Assembly: GCF_003346815.1 (NCBI RefSeq)
Contig: NZ_CP031217.1
Span: 2,480,001-2,544,000, forward strand
Origin: Halarcobacter bivalviorum
GTDB taxonomy: Bacteria > Campylobacterota > Campylobacteria > Campylobacterales > Arcobacteraceae
Direction of reading: 5' to 3'
Length of the DNA stretch: 64,000 nucleotides
Shown: piece by piece, positions 45,661 through 55,797 of the stretch
Numbering within the stretch: position 1 is the stretch's first letter
Layout: each line of letters begins with the position of its first letter
Notes under the pieces: model-generated
Told to the model about the DNA's origin: nothing
What the model saw: only the letters and a program-made list of their open reading frames with translations
Databases searched by the model: none
Made by a program: the position numbers and the translations under genes

Positions 45661-46698
45661 ATGGATGAAAATCAAAAAAAATCACTTGAATTAGCGATTA
45701 AACAAATTGATAAAACTTTTGGGAAAGGGACTCTTATTAGACTAGGGGATAAAGAAGTTGTTCCTGTTGAGGCTATTTCTACTGGTTCATTAGGACTTGA
45801 TTTAGCTTTAGGTGTAGGAGGACTTCCAAAAGGTAGAGTAATTGAGATTTATGGACCAGAATCATCTGGTAAAACAACTCTAACTTTACATGCAATTGCA
45901 GAATGTCAAAAAGCTGGTGGAGTTTGTGCTTTTATTGATGCAGAACATGCTCTTGATACAATTTATGCAAAAAATCTAGGAGTTGATATTGATAACTTAC
46001 TTGTTTCTCAACCAGATTATGGAGAGCAAGCTTTAGAGATTTTAGAAACAGTTATTAGATCAGGAGCTGTAAATCTTGTAGTAGTTGACTCTGTTGCAGC
46101 ACTTACTCCTAAAGTAGAGATTGATGGTGATATGGATGACCAACAAGTTGGTGTTCAAGCTAGACTTATGTCTAAAGCACTTAGAAAAATAACTGGTCTA
46201 TTAAATAAAATGAACTGTACAGTAATTTTTATTAACCAAATCAGAATGAAAATTGGTATGACAGGATATGGAAGCCCAGAGACTACAACAGGTGGAAATG
46301 CTCTTAAATTTTACTCTTCTGTAAGACTTGATATTAGAAGAATTGCAACTTTAAAACAAGCAGAGAACTCTATTGGAAATAGAGTAAAAGTTAAAGTTGT
46401 AAAAAATAAAGTAGCACCTCCATTTAAACAAGCAGAATTTGATATTATGTTTGGAGAAGGTATCTCTAAAACAGGAGAACTTATTGATTATGGTGTAAAA
46501 CTTGATATTGTAGATAAAGCAGGTGCTTGGTTTAGCTATGACAATACTAAAATTGGTCAAGGAAAAGAGAACTCAAAAGTATTCTTAAAAGACAATCCTG
46601 AAATTGCAAAAGAGATTGAAGATAAAATCCTTGCAGCTATGGGAGTTAATGATACTTTAATTCAAGGTGAACCTGAATTAGATGAAGATGACGAATAA
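45661..46698 (+). CDS. recA: Recombinase RecA
   Basis: It performs strand exchange in homologous recombination. The 345-residue protein has Walker [10 protein letters not shown], the [11 protein letters not shown] Walker B region, the L2 loop [20 protein letters not shown] and an acidic tail. AGGA precedes the ATG. A terminator follows it, so it is separate from eno. Confidence 0.98.
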   Translation: MDENQKKSLELAIKQIDKTFGKGTLIRLGDKEVVPVEAISTGSLGLDLALGVGGLPKGRVIEIYGPESSGKTTLTLHAIAECQKAGGVCAFIDAEHALDTIYAKNLGVDIDNLLVSQPDYGEQALEILETVIRSGAVNLVVVDSVAALTPKVEIDGDMDDQQVGVQARLMSKALRKITGLLNKMNCTVIFINQIRMKIGMTGYGSPETTTGGNALKFYSSVRLDIRRIATLKQAENSIGNRVKVKVVKNKVAPPFKQAEFDIMFGEGISKTGELIDYGVKLDIVDKAGAWFSYDNTKIGQGKENSKVFLKDNPEIAKEIEDKILAAMGVNDTLIQGEPELDEDDE

Positions 46699-46704
46699 AA
46701 ACAA

Positions 46705-46735
46705 GAGTACTTCAAAGCTATTTTGAAGTACTTTT
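46705..46735 (+). terminator. Rho-independent terminator of recA
   Basis: A perfect 11-bp stem AGTACTTCAAA/TTTGAAGTACT with loop GCTAT, followed by TTTCTCTC. It begins seven bases after the recA stop. Confidence 0.85.
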
Positions 46736-46824
46736 CTCTCAATTAAACTGACTATATCCCCTACTTCAAAATATATTTTTTTATCATTATTATTTATCAA
46801 AGCAACACAAAATAAAATTTTTTG

Positions 46825-46830
46825 TATAAT
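46825..46830 (+). promoter_or_regulatory. -10 element of eno
   Basis: TATAAT lies 30 bp before the eno start in an AT-rich leader. The 162-bp recA-eno gap holds only the recA terminator, this box and the leader hairpin. Confidence 0.5.
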
Positions 46831-46845
46831 ATTTAGATTTAATAA

Positions 46846-48135
<1,290 letters not shown>

Positions 48136-48138
48136 TTT

Positions 48139-48381
48139 ATGAGAGAAAACCTTCATGAAGTAAAGAAATTTTCGTTAATAGCAATAGGTTCTATTGCTAT
48201 AACGATGCTTCTTAGTTATCATGTAGCAAATATTCTTTTTGGAGATAACTCTTTAGAGGTTTATACCTCTTTAAAAAATAAAAAAGAGTATCTTCAAAGC
48301 GAAATAAAAAGATTACAGCTTGACAATGCTCATTTACAAAAAGAGTATTTTGAACTTAAAAATTTGGAGCCAGAAGAATGA
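48139..48381 (+). CDS. FtsB/DivIC-like septum formation initiator
   Basis: The 80-residue bitopic protein has a membrane helix (about 12-33, FSLIAIGSIAITMLLSYHV) followed by a coiled coil (about 45-75, LKNKKEYLQSEIKRLQLDN), the layout of FtsB/DivIC. These proteins link FtsQ and FtsL at the division site. It lies between eno and an AMIN-domain gene and overlaps the latter as ATGA. Confidence 0.75.
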   Translation: MRENLHEVKKFSLIAIGSIAITMLLSYHVANILFGDNSLEVYTSLKNKKEYLQSEIKRLQLDNAHLQKEYFELKNLEPEE

Positions 48382-49073
48382 AAACTTTATTAACCTTGTT
48401 ACTACTTTTACAAGTAGCTTTATTTGCTAGAGAAAATCCTTTTCAACCAACTGCTGCTTATGAAGAAGAAGCAGCAAGAATGGTTGAACTTAATGAGATG
48501 GATGAAGATTATGCAATTGAGTATCAAAGGGAGCAATCTTACATCAATGATGTGTATGAGAAGATGAATAATCCTGCTGTTGAAGAGAAACCAAAAGAAG
48601 TAAAACCTGTATTAACAGAAGAGAAAGTTAAAAAGTTAATAGAAAAGGCAAAGAAAGAGACAGAAAACAAAACAAAAGAGATTGTTAAAAAAGCTGTTGA
48701 AGAGAAACCTAAAGAGATTGAGCAAGTTGTATATGTAAAACCTAGACTTGATGTATCATACGAAAAAGAGATTTTACCTTTTGTAAAAGTTGAATATGAT
48801 AATGATAAGATTGATATCTACTCAGATTACAAAGTTTCTAAAAAACTTACACTACCAGGTAAAAAGAAAATTATTTTAGATTATACTGCTAAGAAAAATT
48901 TCTATACAGTAAGAGAAGATTTAGAATCAACAAACTTCCCAAAAATTGCAGTAGGGAATCATAAAAAAGATAACTACTTTAGAATTGTAATTGAATTAGC
49001 TCAACTTCCAGAAAACTACGAAGTATCTTATAACGACAATAAAGTAACTATCGTAAAGTTATACGATAACTAA
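48378..49073 (+). CDS. AMIN-domain periplasmic protein
   Basis: The 231-residue protein has a signal peptide (MKTLLTLLLLLQVALFA), a charged Lys/Glu-rich linker (about 60-125) and a C-terminal AMIN domain (about 135-230, SKKLTLPGKKKIILDYTAKK). AMIN domains bind peptidoglycan and target periplasmic division or envelope proteins. No catalytic domain follows, so it may be a septal or cell-wall adaptor. Pairing with the FtsB-like gene supports an envelope role. Confidence 0.75.
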   Translation: MKTLLTLLLLLQVALFARENPFQPTAAYEEEAARMVELNEMDEDYAIEYQREQSYINDVYEKMNNPAVEEKPKEVKPVLTEEKVKKLIEKAKKETENKTKEIVKKAVEEKPKEIEQVVYVKPRLDVSYEKEILPFVKVEYDNDKIDIYSDYKVSKKLTLPGKKKIILDYTAKKNFYTVREDLESTNFPKIAVGNHKKDNYFRIVIELAQLPENYEVSYNDNKVTIVKLYDN

Positions 49074-49085
49074 AAACTACTTTTT

Positions 49086-49115
49086 TATTAAGCCACTTTT
49101 TTTGTTGGCTTAATA
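49086..49115. other. Convergent inverted repeat
   Basis: A perfect 10-bp inverted repeat TATTAAGCCA/TGGCTTAATA with a 10-base T-rich loop, overlapping the antiporter stop codon. No T run follows on either strand, so it is not a canonical terminator, but the convergent position suggests an end-of-transcript structure. Confidence 0.35.
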
Positions 49116-50251
49116 AAATTTGATAAAACCCTAATTGCTACCATTACAATTAATACTTCCATAATAGCTGATAGAATAAAAGCATAATAATAAAACTGTG
49201 TAATAGAATGATTATGATAAGCAATCGTTGCTACTGCAATTAAAAGTGTTAATGGCATAGAGTGTGAAAGCCCTATCATATAAAACTTATTCCATCCCAT
49301 CTCTTTTACAAACAGCAATGAAGCAATAAATCTAATAATTATCATAGCTATTGCAATTAAAAAGGCAGTTTTAACTAAACCATCTTCAGTCAATGATGTT
49401 AAATCAAATGAAGAACCAATATAGATAAAGAAGATTGGAACTAACCACCCAAATCCAAAGTGTTCTAATTTATGAGATAAACCTTTATTATGCTCATCAA
49501 AGAAAGTGGTAATAAATGTACCTGCAATGAATGCTCCAAATGCTACTTCTAAGTGTAAATAAAGCATTACAGAAATCATTAAGAAAAAGATTGCCATTGA
49601 TACACGAATATCTTGTTCTTGATGGTCTCTTTCTGGCATTAAATAAGTTTTAATTTCAGGATACCACCAAACAAGATTATGAAATAATTTATATAAAACA
49701 AGCATTGCTACTAAAAAGATTGTAAATAGAATCATTGTTTTATAAAACTCTGAGTTAATACCAAACTCTAATGCAGCAGCAACTGTTGTAAGTGCAAAGA
49801 TAGATACAATCTCACCTATAAGACCAACTGTAATTGAAAGTTTAATCCAATCAACATCGCCATACTCTTTTTTTAAAGCAGCTAATACACCAATGGAAAT
49901 AAGAGGTAAGATTACTATAAATATATATCCAATATCTAAATAGAAGCTAATAACAGCAGCTAGTGAAAACAAAATCACATTATACATAAGTGATTTTTTT
50001 AGTATTGTTGCAGAGGTATTTATAATCTTCTTTAAATCAACTTCAAGTCCAGCAAGGAACATCAAATAAAGAAATCCTAACTCAGCAACAAGCTCTAAAA
50101 TAGAGTGTTCTGCAATAAGAGCAAAATATCCAGCAACTGCACCAAGAATAATCTCTACTGTAATAGTTGGAAGTTTTAAAATCTTCGAAATTAATGGTGA
50201 AGTAAAGATTATTAGGGAGATTGATATTATTATTAAAATTTCTTCACTCAT
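49088..50251 (-). CDS. Cation:proton antiporter, CPA2/KefB type
   Basis: The 387-residue membrane protein has about 11-12 helices and the Na+/H+-exchanger fold (PLISKILKLPTITVEIILGA, FLYLMFLAGLEVDLKKI with the conserved Asp, AFGAFIAGTF). It lacks the C-terminal TrkA-N regulatory domain of KefB/KefC. It probably exchanges Na+ or K+ for protons. Which ion is moved is not evident. It lies 14 bp downstream of bioB. Confidence 0.9.
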   Translation of the reverse strand: MSEEILIIISISLIIFTSPLISKILKLPTITVEIILGAVAGYFALIAEHSILELVAELGFLYLMFLAGLEVDLKKIINTSATILKKSLMYNVILFSLAAVISFYLDIGYIFIVILPLISIGVLAALKKEYGDVDWIKLSITVGLIGEIVSIFALTTVAAALEFGINSEFYKTMILFTIFLVAMLVLYKLFHNLVWWYPEIKTYLMPERDHQEQDIRVSMAIFFLMISVMLYLHLEVAFGAFIAGTFITTFFDEHNKGLSHKLEHFGFGWLVPIFFIYIGSSFDLTSLTEDGLVKTAFLIAIAMIIIRFIASLLFVKEMGWNKFYMIGLSHSMPLTLLIAVATIAYHNHSITQFYYYAFILSAIMEVLIVMVAIRVLSNFIKPTKKVA

Positions 50252-50265
50252 TAATTACCCTAATT

Positions 50266-51117
50266 TTAGTTTCTTTCTCTAATAACTTTAATACCTTGTC
50301 TTTCAAGCTCAGCAATATCTTCAGCTGGAGTTCTACCTGCTGTTGTTAAATAATCTCCAATAACAAAAGCATTAGCACCCTTTTCAAAGATTTTATATTG
50401 CTCCTCTCCAAACATTAGTTCTCTTCCACCTGCAACCATAATTTTCATTGCATTTGGAACCATCTTTCTAGCTAAAGAAATTAATTCAAAAGCCTCTTCT
50501 CTTGTTACAGAGTTTTCAACTATTGGTAAAGCAGAATTTGGATGGAAGAAGTTTAATGGTACATTCATAGGCTCTAAAGAAGCAATTGACTCAAGCATTG
50601 AAACTCTTTGCTCTTGTGTTTCTCCTAAACCAAAAATTCCTCCACATACAAGTCTTAATCCAACCTCTTTTACATTTTTACATGTTTGGTATCTTTCATC
50701 CCAAGTGTGAGTTGTAACAATCTCAGGATAAAAGTCTCTTGCTGTTTCAAGGTTATGATTATATGCATCAACACCTGCTTCTTTTAGTGTTTGTAGCTGC
50801 TCAACAGAAGCTGTACCATTACATGCAATTAAGATTAAACCTAAGTTCTCTTTTTTAACTGCTCTTGCTGCTTCACAAACAAATTCTAATCTTTTGTCAT
50901 TTAGACCTTTTCCTGCCGTTACAAGACAAAAACCATTTGCATTATTTGCTCTTGCTCTTTTTGCTTCTTCTACAATTTGTTCAATTGCTTTTTTCTTATA
51001 TCTTTGAATATCAGCTTTATACTTTACACTTTGTGTACAAAACTTACAATCTTCATTACATGTACCACTTTCAATATTACAAATAGCACATAAAAAAATC
51101 TCTTTATTTTCGCTCAT
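50266..51117 (-). CDS. bioB: Biotin synthase BioB
   Basis: A radical-SAM enzyme that inserts sulfur into dethiobiotin. The 283-residue protein has the CNEDCKFC [4Fe-4S] motif, YNHNLETARDFYPEIVTTH and GGIFGLGETQEQR, and is shorter than the E. coli enzyme (about 346), as in other Campylobacterota. The start overlaps the end of the phosphodiesterase gene by 14 bp. No other bio genes are in the window. Confidence 0.95.
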   Translation of the reverse strand: MSENKEIFLCAICNIESGTCNEDCKFCTQSVKYKADIQRYKKKAIEQIVEEAKRARANNANGFCLVTAGKGLNDKRLEFVCEAARAVKKENLGLILIACNGTASVEQLQTLKEAGVDAYNHNLETARDFYPEIVTTHTWDERYQTCKNVKEVGLRLVCGGIFGLGETQEQRVSMLESIASLEPMNVPLNFFHPNSALPIVENSVTREEAFELISLARKMVPNAMKIMVAGGRELMFGEEQYKIFEKGANAFVIGDYLTTAGRTPAEDIAELERQGIKVIRERN

Positions 51118-51622
51118 ATTTTATCTCTTTTTCTAAAAAACTGTTTTTATTTATATCTTTAGAGTAATAGTTGATTATATACTCATTTTCATTAATTTCT
51201 AACATCACACACTCTATTAAAGGTTTCTCTCTAGCACAAACCTCACCGGGGTTTATAAATAGTGTTCCATTATTATATTCTGTCTCAAACATATGAGTAT
51301 GACCAAAAATAATAATATCACTATCATTTGCATTTAAATAAAAAGGTAAATGCATTAACTTGAATTTTATATCTTCTATCTTAAAAAGATATGGCTCTTG
51401 TTTTATATTATATTTATTAGCAAAAGATAATAAAGAGGCATCATTATTCCCAAAAACTGATATATATTTAAGTTTTGATTGCTCCAAAAGTTTCAAGTTT
51501 TCTTCAATACATAAGTCTCCTGCATGAATTAAATATTCACACTCTTTTTGCTTTAAAAACTCTATTACTTCTTTGGTATAGTCACTTTTATAGTGACTAT
51601 CCGATAAGATTCCTATTTTCAT
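51104..51622 (-). CDS. YfcE/MJ0936-type metallophosphoesterase
   Basis: The 172-residue protein has the two-metal phosphoesterase motifs ILSDSHY, HAGDLC, FGNNDA and FGHTHMFETEY. Family members hydrolyse phosphodiesters in vitro with unclear natural substrates. It starts immediately after topA ends and overlaps bioB. Confidence 0.87.
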   Translation of the reverse strand: MKIGILSDSHYKSDYTKEVIEFLKQKECEYLIHAGDLCIEENLKLLEQSKLKYISVFGNNDASLLSFANKYNIKQEPYLFKIEDIKFKLMHLPFYLNANDSDIIIFGHTHMFETEYNNGTLFINPGEVCAREKPLIECVMLEINENEYIINYYSKDINKNSFLEKEIKYERK

Positions 51623-53977
51623 CTATTTTGTTGTTTTTTTAGTAGTGCTCTTTTTAGTTGTTGTAGCTTTTTTTCTTGTAGTTGTCTTTTTTGCTGTAGT
51701 TTTTTTAGCAGTAGTTTTTGATTTTGGGTCTTTTTCAATAATCTCTACTGTTTGCTCTAAAGTTAAATCTTCAGCCTCTACACCTTTTGGAATTTTGAAG
51801 TTTTTTCTTCCTTTTTTAATATAAGGACCATATTGTCCTGTTAAAATTTGGATTTTTTCTTCAGGAAACTCTTTAATTAATGCTTTTGCTTTTGCTTCAT
51901 CAAGCTCTTTAATAACCTCTTTTGCTCTTGCTTCTTCAATTGTATAAGGGTCATCTGTTTTTAAAGAGTAATATTTAGTTTTAACTTGTAAGTAAGGTCC
52001 AAATCTACCAATATTTGCCTTTATTTCATCTCCTTCTTGAGTATGACCTACAACTCTTGGAAGAGTAAATAAAAATAGTGCTTCATCAAGTGTAATAGTA
52101 TCCATATTTAAATGATCTGGAATAGCTACAAATTTTGGTTTTTCTTCATCATCTTTAGTTCCAATTTGAACAAATGGACCATATCTTCCAACTCTTGCAC
52201 TAACTGGTTTTTTACTTTGAGGGTCAATTCCTATTTCTCTAATTTGAAGATAGTCCTCTTTACTTACACTCTGCTCTTTTTCATCAATTGTTTTTTTGAA
52301 TCCACCATAAAATTCATGCATAACTTGTTGCCATGCAATTTTACCCTCTGCAATATCATCAAACTCTTCTTCTACTCGTGCAGTAAAACCTAAATCAACA
52401 ATTCCTGGGAAATGGTCAACTAAAAAGCTATTTACAATCTCTCCTGTTGGAGTTGGAGCTAGTTTTTTATCTTCTGTTTTTACTACATACTCTCTTTGTT
52501 GAATAGTAGAAATAGTTGGAGCATAAGTAGATGGTCTTCCTATTCCTTCACTCTCTAATTTTTTAACTAAAGAAGCCTCAGTATATCTTGCTGGAGGTTT
52601 AGTAAAGTTCTGCTCTAAATCTAAAGTCTCTAAGTCTAAAACTGTATCTTTTTTAATAGTAGGAAGAATCTTTTCAGTACTATCTAAAGCAGTTTCTGGA
52701 TTATCACTTCCTTCTGTATATGCTTTCATAAATCCTGCAAATACAATTCTTTGTCCTTTTGCTTGAAACTCTAATTCAGAATCTTTTCCTGCAATAATTT
52801 TATATGTAGTATTTGCAATAGTTGCTGCTGCCATTTGAGTTGCAAGTGTTCTTTTCCAAATAAGACTATAAAGTCTATATTGTGCATTTTCAACATAGGG
52901 TTTAATATCACTTGGTTTTAATGCCATATTAACAGGTCTAATAGCTTCGTGAGCCTCTTGTGCTCCTTTTGCTTTAGATTTATAAACTCTAGGTTTTGCT
53001 AACGCATATTCTTTTCCATATTCAGCTTCAATAACCTCTTTTGCTGCACTTGTTGCAACTTTTGAAAGGTTTAATGAGTCTGTTCTCATATAAGTAATTA
53101 AACCTCCAGAGTGATTTGGAATATTACCAACATTTCCTTCATAAAGTTGTTGTGCAATAACCATTGTTTGTTTAACTGAAAGTCCAATTTTTCTACTTGC
53201 TTCTTGTTGCAAGGTTGAAGTTGTAAAAGGAGCTGCTGGATTTCGTTGAGACTCTTTCTCTTCAATATCAGCTAATACAAAATTTGAAGCATTTGCTGAA
53301 GCTTCAATCTCTTTTGCTTCTTGCTCATTTCTTACTTTAATTGTTTTCCCATCAACTTTTGCTAATAATGCTTCAAGTTCTGGATTTACAAAATTAGATT
53401 TAATTCTCCAATACTCTTCAGGGATAAACTCTCTTATTTCATTCTCTCTATCAACTATAATTCTTACTGCAACAGATTGAACTCTACCTGCACTAAGACC
53501 ATATCTTACTTTTTTCCAAAGTAGTGGAGAAAGTTCATAACCAACTGCTCTATCAAGTATTCTTCTTGCTTGTTGAGCATCTACAAGATGTTGATTTACT
53601 TCTCTTGGATTATTGATAGCTTCTAAAATTGCATCTTTTGTAATTTCGTGAAAAACAATTCTTTTTAAAGGGTTTTTTTCAATTTTTAGTGCAGGAATTA
53701 AATGCCATGCGATAGCTTCTCCCTCTCTATCTTCATCGGCTGCTAGGTAGATTGTTGTATCTTTAGTAATCTCTTTTTTTAAGTCACTAATAACTTTTTT
53801 CTTATCTGCTGAAACCAAATATTTTGGTTCAAAATTATTCTCAGGATCAAATCCTAACTTTGACTTTGGAAGATCTCTAACATGCCCCATTGAAGCCATT
53901 ACTTTGAAATCTTTTCCTAAAAACTTTGAGATTGTTTTTGCTTTTGCGGGAGACTCTACTATTACTAAATTTTTCAC
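51623..53977 (-). CDS. topA: DNA topoisomerase I
   Basis: It relaxes negative supercoils. The 784-residue protein has a Toprim domain (LVIVESPAKAKTISKFLG, AADEDREGEAIAW), the active-site Tyr in LITYMRTDSLNLS, three C-terminal topoisomerase repeat segments (RVGRYGPFVQ, NIGRFGPYLQVK, LTGQYGPYIKKG) without zinc-finger cysteines, and a Lys/Thr-rich tail of about 30 residues with repeated KKTT units. The GTG at 53977 gives the family N-terminus MKNLVIVESPAKAK; an in-frame TTG lies one codon upstream. Confidence 0.96.
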   Translation of the reverse strand: MKNLVIVESPAKAKTISKFLGKDFKVMASMGHVRDLPKSKLGFDPENNFEPKYLVSADKKKVISDLKKEITKDTTIYLAADEDREGEAIAWHLIPALKIEKNPLKRIVFHEITKDAILEAINNPREVNQHLVDAQQARRILDRAVGYELSPLLWKKVRYGLSAGRVQSVAVRIIVDRENEIREFIPEEYWRIKSNFVNPELEALLAKVDGKTIKVRNEQEAKEIEASANASNFVLADIEEKESQRNPAAPFTTSTLQQEASRKIGLSVKQTMVIAQQLYEGNVGNIPNHSGGLITYMRTDSLNLSKVATSAAKEVIEAEYGKEYALAKPRVYKSKAKGAQEAHEAIRPVNMALKPSDIKPYVENAQYRLYSLIWKRTLATQMAAATIANTTYKIIAGKDSELEFQAKGQRIVFAGFMKAYTEGSDNPETALDSTEKILPTIKKDTVLDLETLDLEQNFTKPPARYTEASLVKKLESEGIGRPSTYAPTISTIQQREYVVKTEDKKLAPTPTGEIVNSFLVDHFPGIVDLGFTARVEEEFDDIAEGKIAWQQVMHEFYGGFKKTIDEKEQSVSKEDYLQIREIGIDPQSKKPVSARVGRYGPFVQIGTKDDEEKPKFVAIPDHLNMDTITLDEALFLFTLPRVVGHTQEGDEIKANIGRFGPYLQVKTKYYSLKTDDPYTIEEARAKEVIKELDEAKAKALIKEFPEEKIQILTGQYGPYIKKGRKNFKIPKGVEAEDLTLEQTVEIIEKDPKSKTTAKKTTAKKTTTRKKATTTKKSTTKKTTK

Positions 53978-54044
53978 CAAACCATACCTTACACTAAATT
54001 TAAGCTTTGAATTCTAACATAAAAAAATGAAAATTCTATTAAGC

Positions 54045-54845
54045 TTAATAGATAATTATTTCTTCTTGGATTTCTATATTAAACTCATCTTTTATTCTTT
54101 TTTTTGCTAAGTTAATTAAATAGATTGCATCTTCATAAGAACCATTTCCATAATTAACCAAAAAGTTAGAGTGCTTTTCACTAAAGCCCATTTCACCTTT
54201 TTTAAAACCTTTTAAACCCACCTCTTCTATCAATCTTCCTGCAAAATCATCTTTAGGATTTTTAAAACAACTTCCTGCACTAGGAACTTGTGGTTGATTA
54301 TCTCTCATTTGTTTAAAAAGTTCTGCTTGCTCTTTTGAGAAACCATACTCTACATTAAATACTACTTCATAAACTATTGTATTAATTTTAGTCTCTCTAT
54401 ATGAATACTCAATATCCTCTTTTTTTATATAACCATCTTTTGTTTTTATAGAATGAATATAATTAAAAATCTCCCACTGCTTAAGTCCTGCATTCATTTT
54501 AACTAAACCACCAAGACTTCCAGGAAGTTTTCCCAAAAACTCTAAATTTGCTAAATCATTCTTTTTTGCATATGAAAGTAATTTTCCAGATTTTGTAGCA
54601 CAACCTACATATAAAAGGTTATCTTCTAATTTTATATAATCAAAAGCCTCACCCAAAACTGCAAAGTTTGGATGAGTATTTGAAATAAGAACATTATTTG
54701 CTCTTCCTAAGATAGTATAATCAGTATATTCGCCAATCTCATTTATTACTAAAACTTCTGCTTTAGGTCCAATATGAATTGAGGAATATTTTGAGAAATC
54801 AACTTCTTTAAAATAGTTTTTGTATTCTTCTTTTTCTTCGTTCAT
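54045..54845 (-). CDS. murB: UDP-N-acetylenolpyruvoylglucosamine reductase MurB
   Basis: A flavoenzyme of peptidoglycan precursor synthesis. The 266-residue protein has the FAD-binding IHIGPKAEVLVI and LGKLPGSLGGLVKMNAG segments, the catalytic Ser in PSAGSCFKNP and the late SEKHSNFLVN motif. Its ATG overlaps the upstream stop as TAATG. Confidence 0.93.
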   Translation of the reverse strand: MNEEKEEYKNYFKEVDFSKYSSIHIGPKAEVLVINEIGEYTDYTILGRANNVLISNTHPNFAVLGEAFDYIKLEDNLLYVGCATKSGKLLSYAKKNDLANLEFLGKLPGSLGGLVKMNAGLKQWEIFNYIHSIKTKDGYIKKEDIEYSYRETKINTIVYEVVFNVEYGFSKEQAELFKQMRDNQPQVPSAGSCFKNPKDDFAGRLIEEVGLKGFKKGEMGFSEKHSNFLVNYGNGSYEDAIYLINLAKKRIKDEFNIEIQEEIIIY

Positions 54846-55708
54846 TAATTAGCTCTTAATTCCTCATATTCACTTGGAATTAAAAAATCTTTTGCTCTTA
54901 TTAGGCTTGTATAAAAACCATGCTTATACCCTAACTCATATAGTTTATCTAAAGCCTCATATTGAAGTTCACTTAATTGTACTGAATTATCATTTGCATA
55001 AAGGTCTAAATAGTTATCTAAAGTATCAGCATCTACTCGAATAAGACCTTTTTCTAATAACATAGGAGCTAAAACATTTCTATTTTTATTTGCAACATCA
55101 ACTGCTTTGATTAAAGTATTTTCATAATCAATTGCACTATGAAGAGGAAGTGAACGTCTTAAACACATTCCACCAAGAGGTAATGGTAAACCACCACCAC
55201 TTAACTCTTCCCAAATATCCCACATCTCACGTTCAACTTCTAGATTCTCATCAAAAGTAAGAATTGATTCATGGATTAAAACACCAGCATCTACAGTTCC
55301 ATCTAGTACTGCTTGCTCTATATCTAAGAAGTTCATATAAGTAATTCTTGCTTCTGGATAAGCTATTTTAAATAGAAGTGCATTTGTAGTAAACTCACCA
55401 CTAAGAGCTACTTTGAAATTTCTTTTTAATTTTTGATTCTTTTTCTTAACCAACTTTGGACCGTAACCTTCACCAAAAGATACGGCAGTTTTTAATAGTG
55501 CATAATCATCTTTAACAAAAGGATAAAGAGCAAATGAAATAGCACAAATATCATACTCGCCTTTTAAAGTTGCTTGATTTAGGGTTTCAATATCAGCTGC
55601 AATATTTTTAAAAACCGCATCTTTAGGACTAACCCAACCAAACTTTATAGCATAATACATAAAAATATCATCAGCATCAGGAGAGTGTGCAACACTTATT
55701 TCTTTCAA
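54845..55708 (-). CDS. MqnD-like menaquinone (futalosine pathway) protein
   Basis: The 287-residue, periplasmic-binding-protein-fold enzyme starts KEISVAHSPDADDIFMYYAI and has GEFTTNALLFKIAYPEARI and LPLPLGGMCLRRSLP. It matches the alternative MqnD-type (1,4-dihydroxy-6-naphthoate synthase) proteins of Campylobacterota, which make menaquinone by the futalosine route. Substrate assignment to this step is by family, not by residues. The start is a TTG at 55708 with AAGGA upstream; no ATG fits. An extended -10 lies just upstream. Confidence 0.78.
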   Translation of the reverse strand: MKEISVAHSPDADDIFMYYAIKFGWVSPKDAVFKNIAADIETLNQATLKGEYDICAISFALYPFVKDDYALLKTAVSFGEGYGPKLVKKKNQKLKRNFKVALSGEFTTNALLFKIAYPEARITYMNFLDIEQAVLDGTVDAGVLIHESILTFDENLEVEREMWDIWEELSGGGLPLPLGGMCLRRSLPLHSAIDYENTLIKAVDVANKNRNVLAPMLLEKGLIRVDADTLDNYLDLYANDNSVQLSELQYEALDKLYELGYKHGFYTSLIRAKDFLIPSEYEELRAN

Positions 55709-55741
55709 AACTTTTCCTTAATTATTTTCATTTTCTAAGGG

Positions 55742-55750
55742 ATTGTATCA
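55742..55750 (-). promoter_or_regulatory. Extended -10 promoter of the mqnD-like/murB pair
   Basis: On the minus strand TG-A-TACAAT lies about 34 bp before the TTG start. The 89-bp gap holds nothing else recognisable. Confidence 0.5.
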
Positions 55751-55797
55751 AGTTATGGATTACTTTTTCATTTAACATCTCTTTTAAGAAAAAATCT

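Noticed and set aside
49086-49115. Inverted repeat as an intrinsic terminator for the AMIN-domain gene or the antiporter gene
   Set aside because: The stem is perfect but neither strand has a T run after it; the Ts are in the loop. Kept only as an inverted repeat.
51623-51720. KKTT-repeat codons at the topA 3' end as a tandem repeat locus
   Set aside because: The repeats are irregular at nucleotide level and encode the basic tail common in topoisomerase I; no array structure.
53974-53985. A four-codon minus-strand frame (ATG GTT TGG TGA) whose stop overlaps the topA GTG start
   Set aside because: The AAGG sequence is only one base from this ATG, too close to serve it, and is better spaced for the topA start itself; most likely coincidence.
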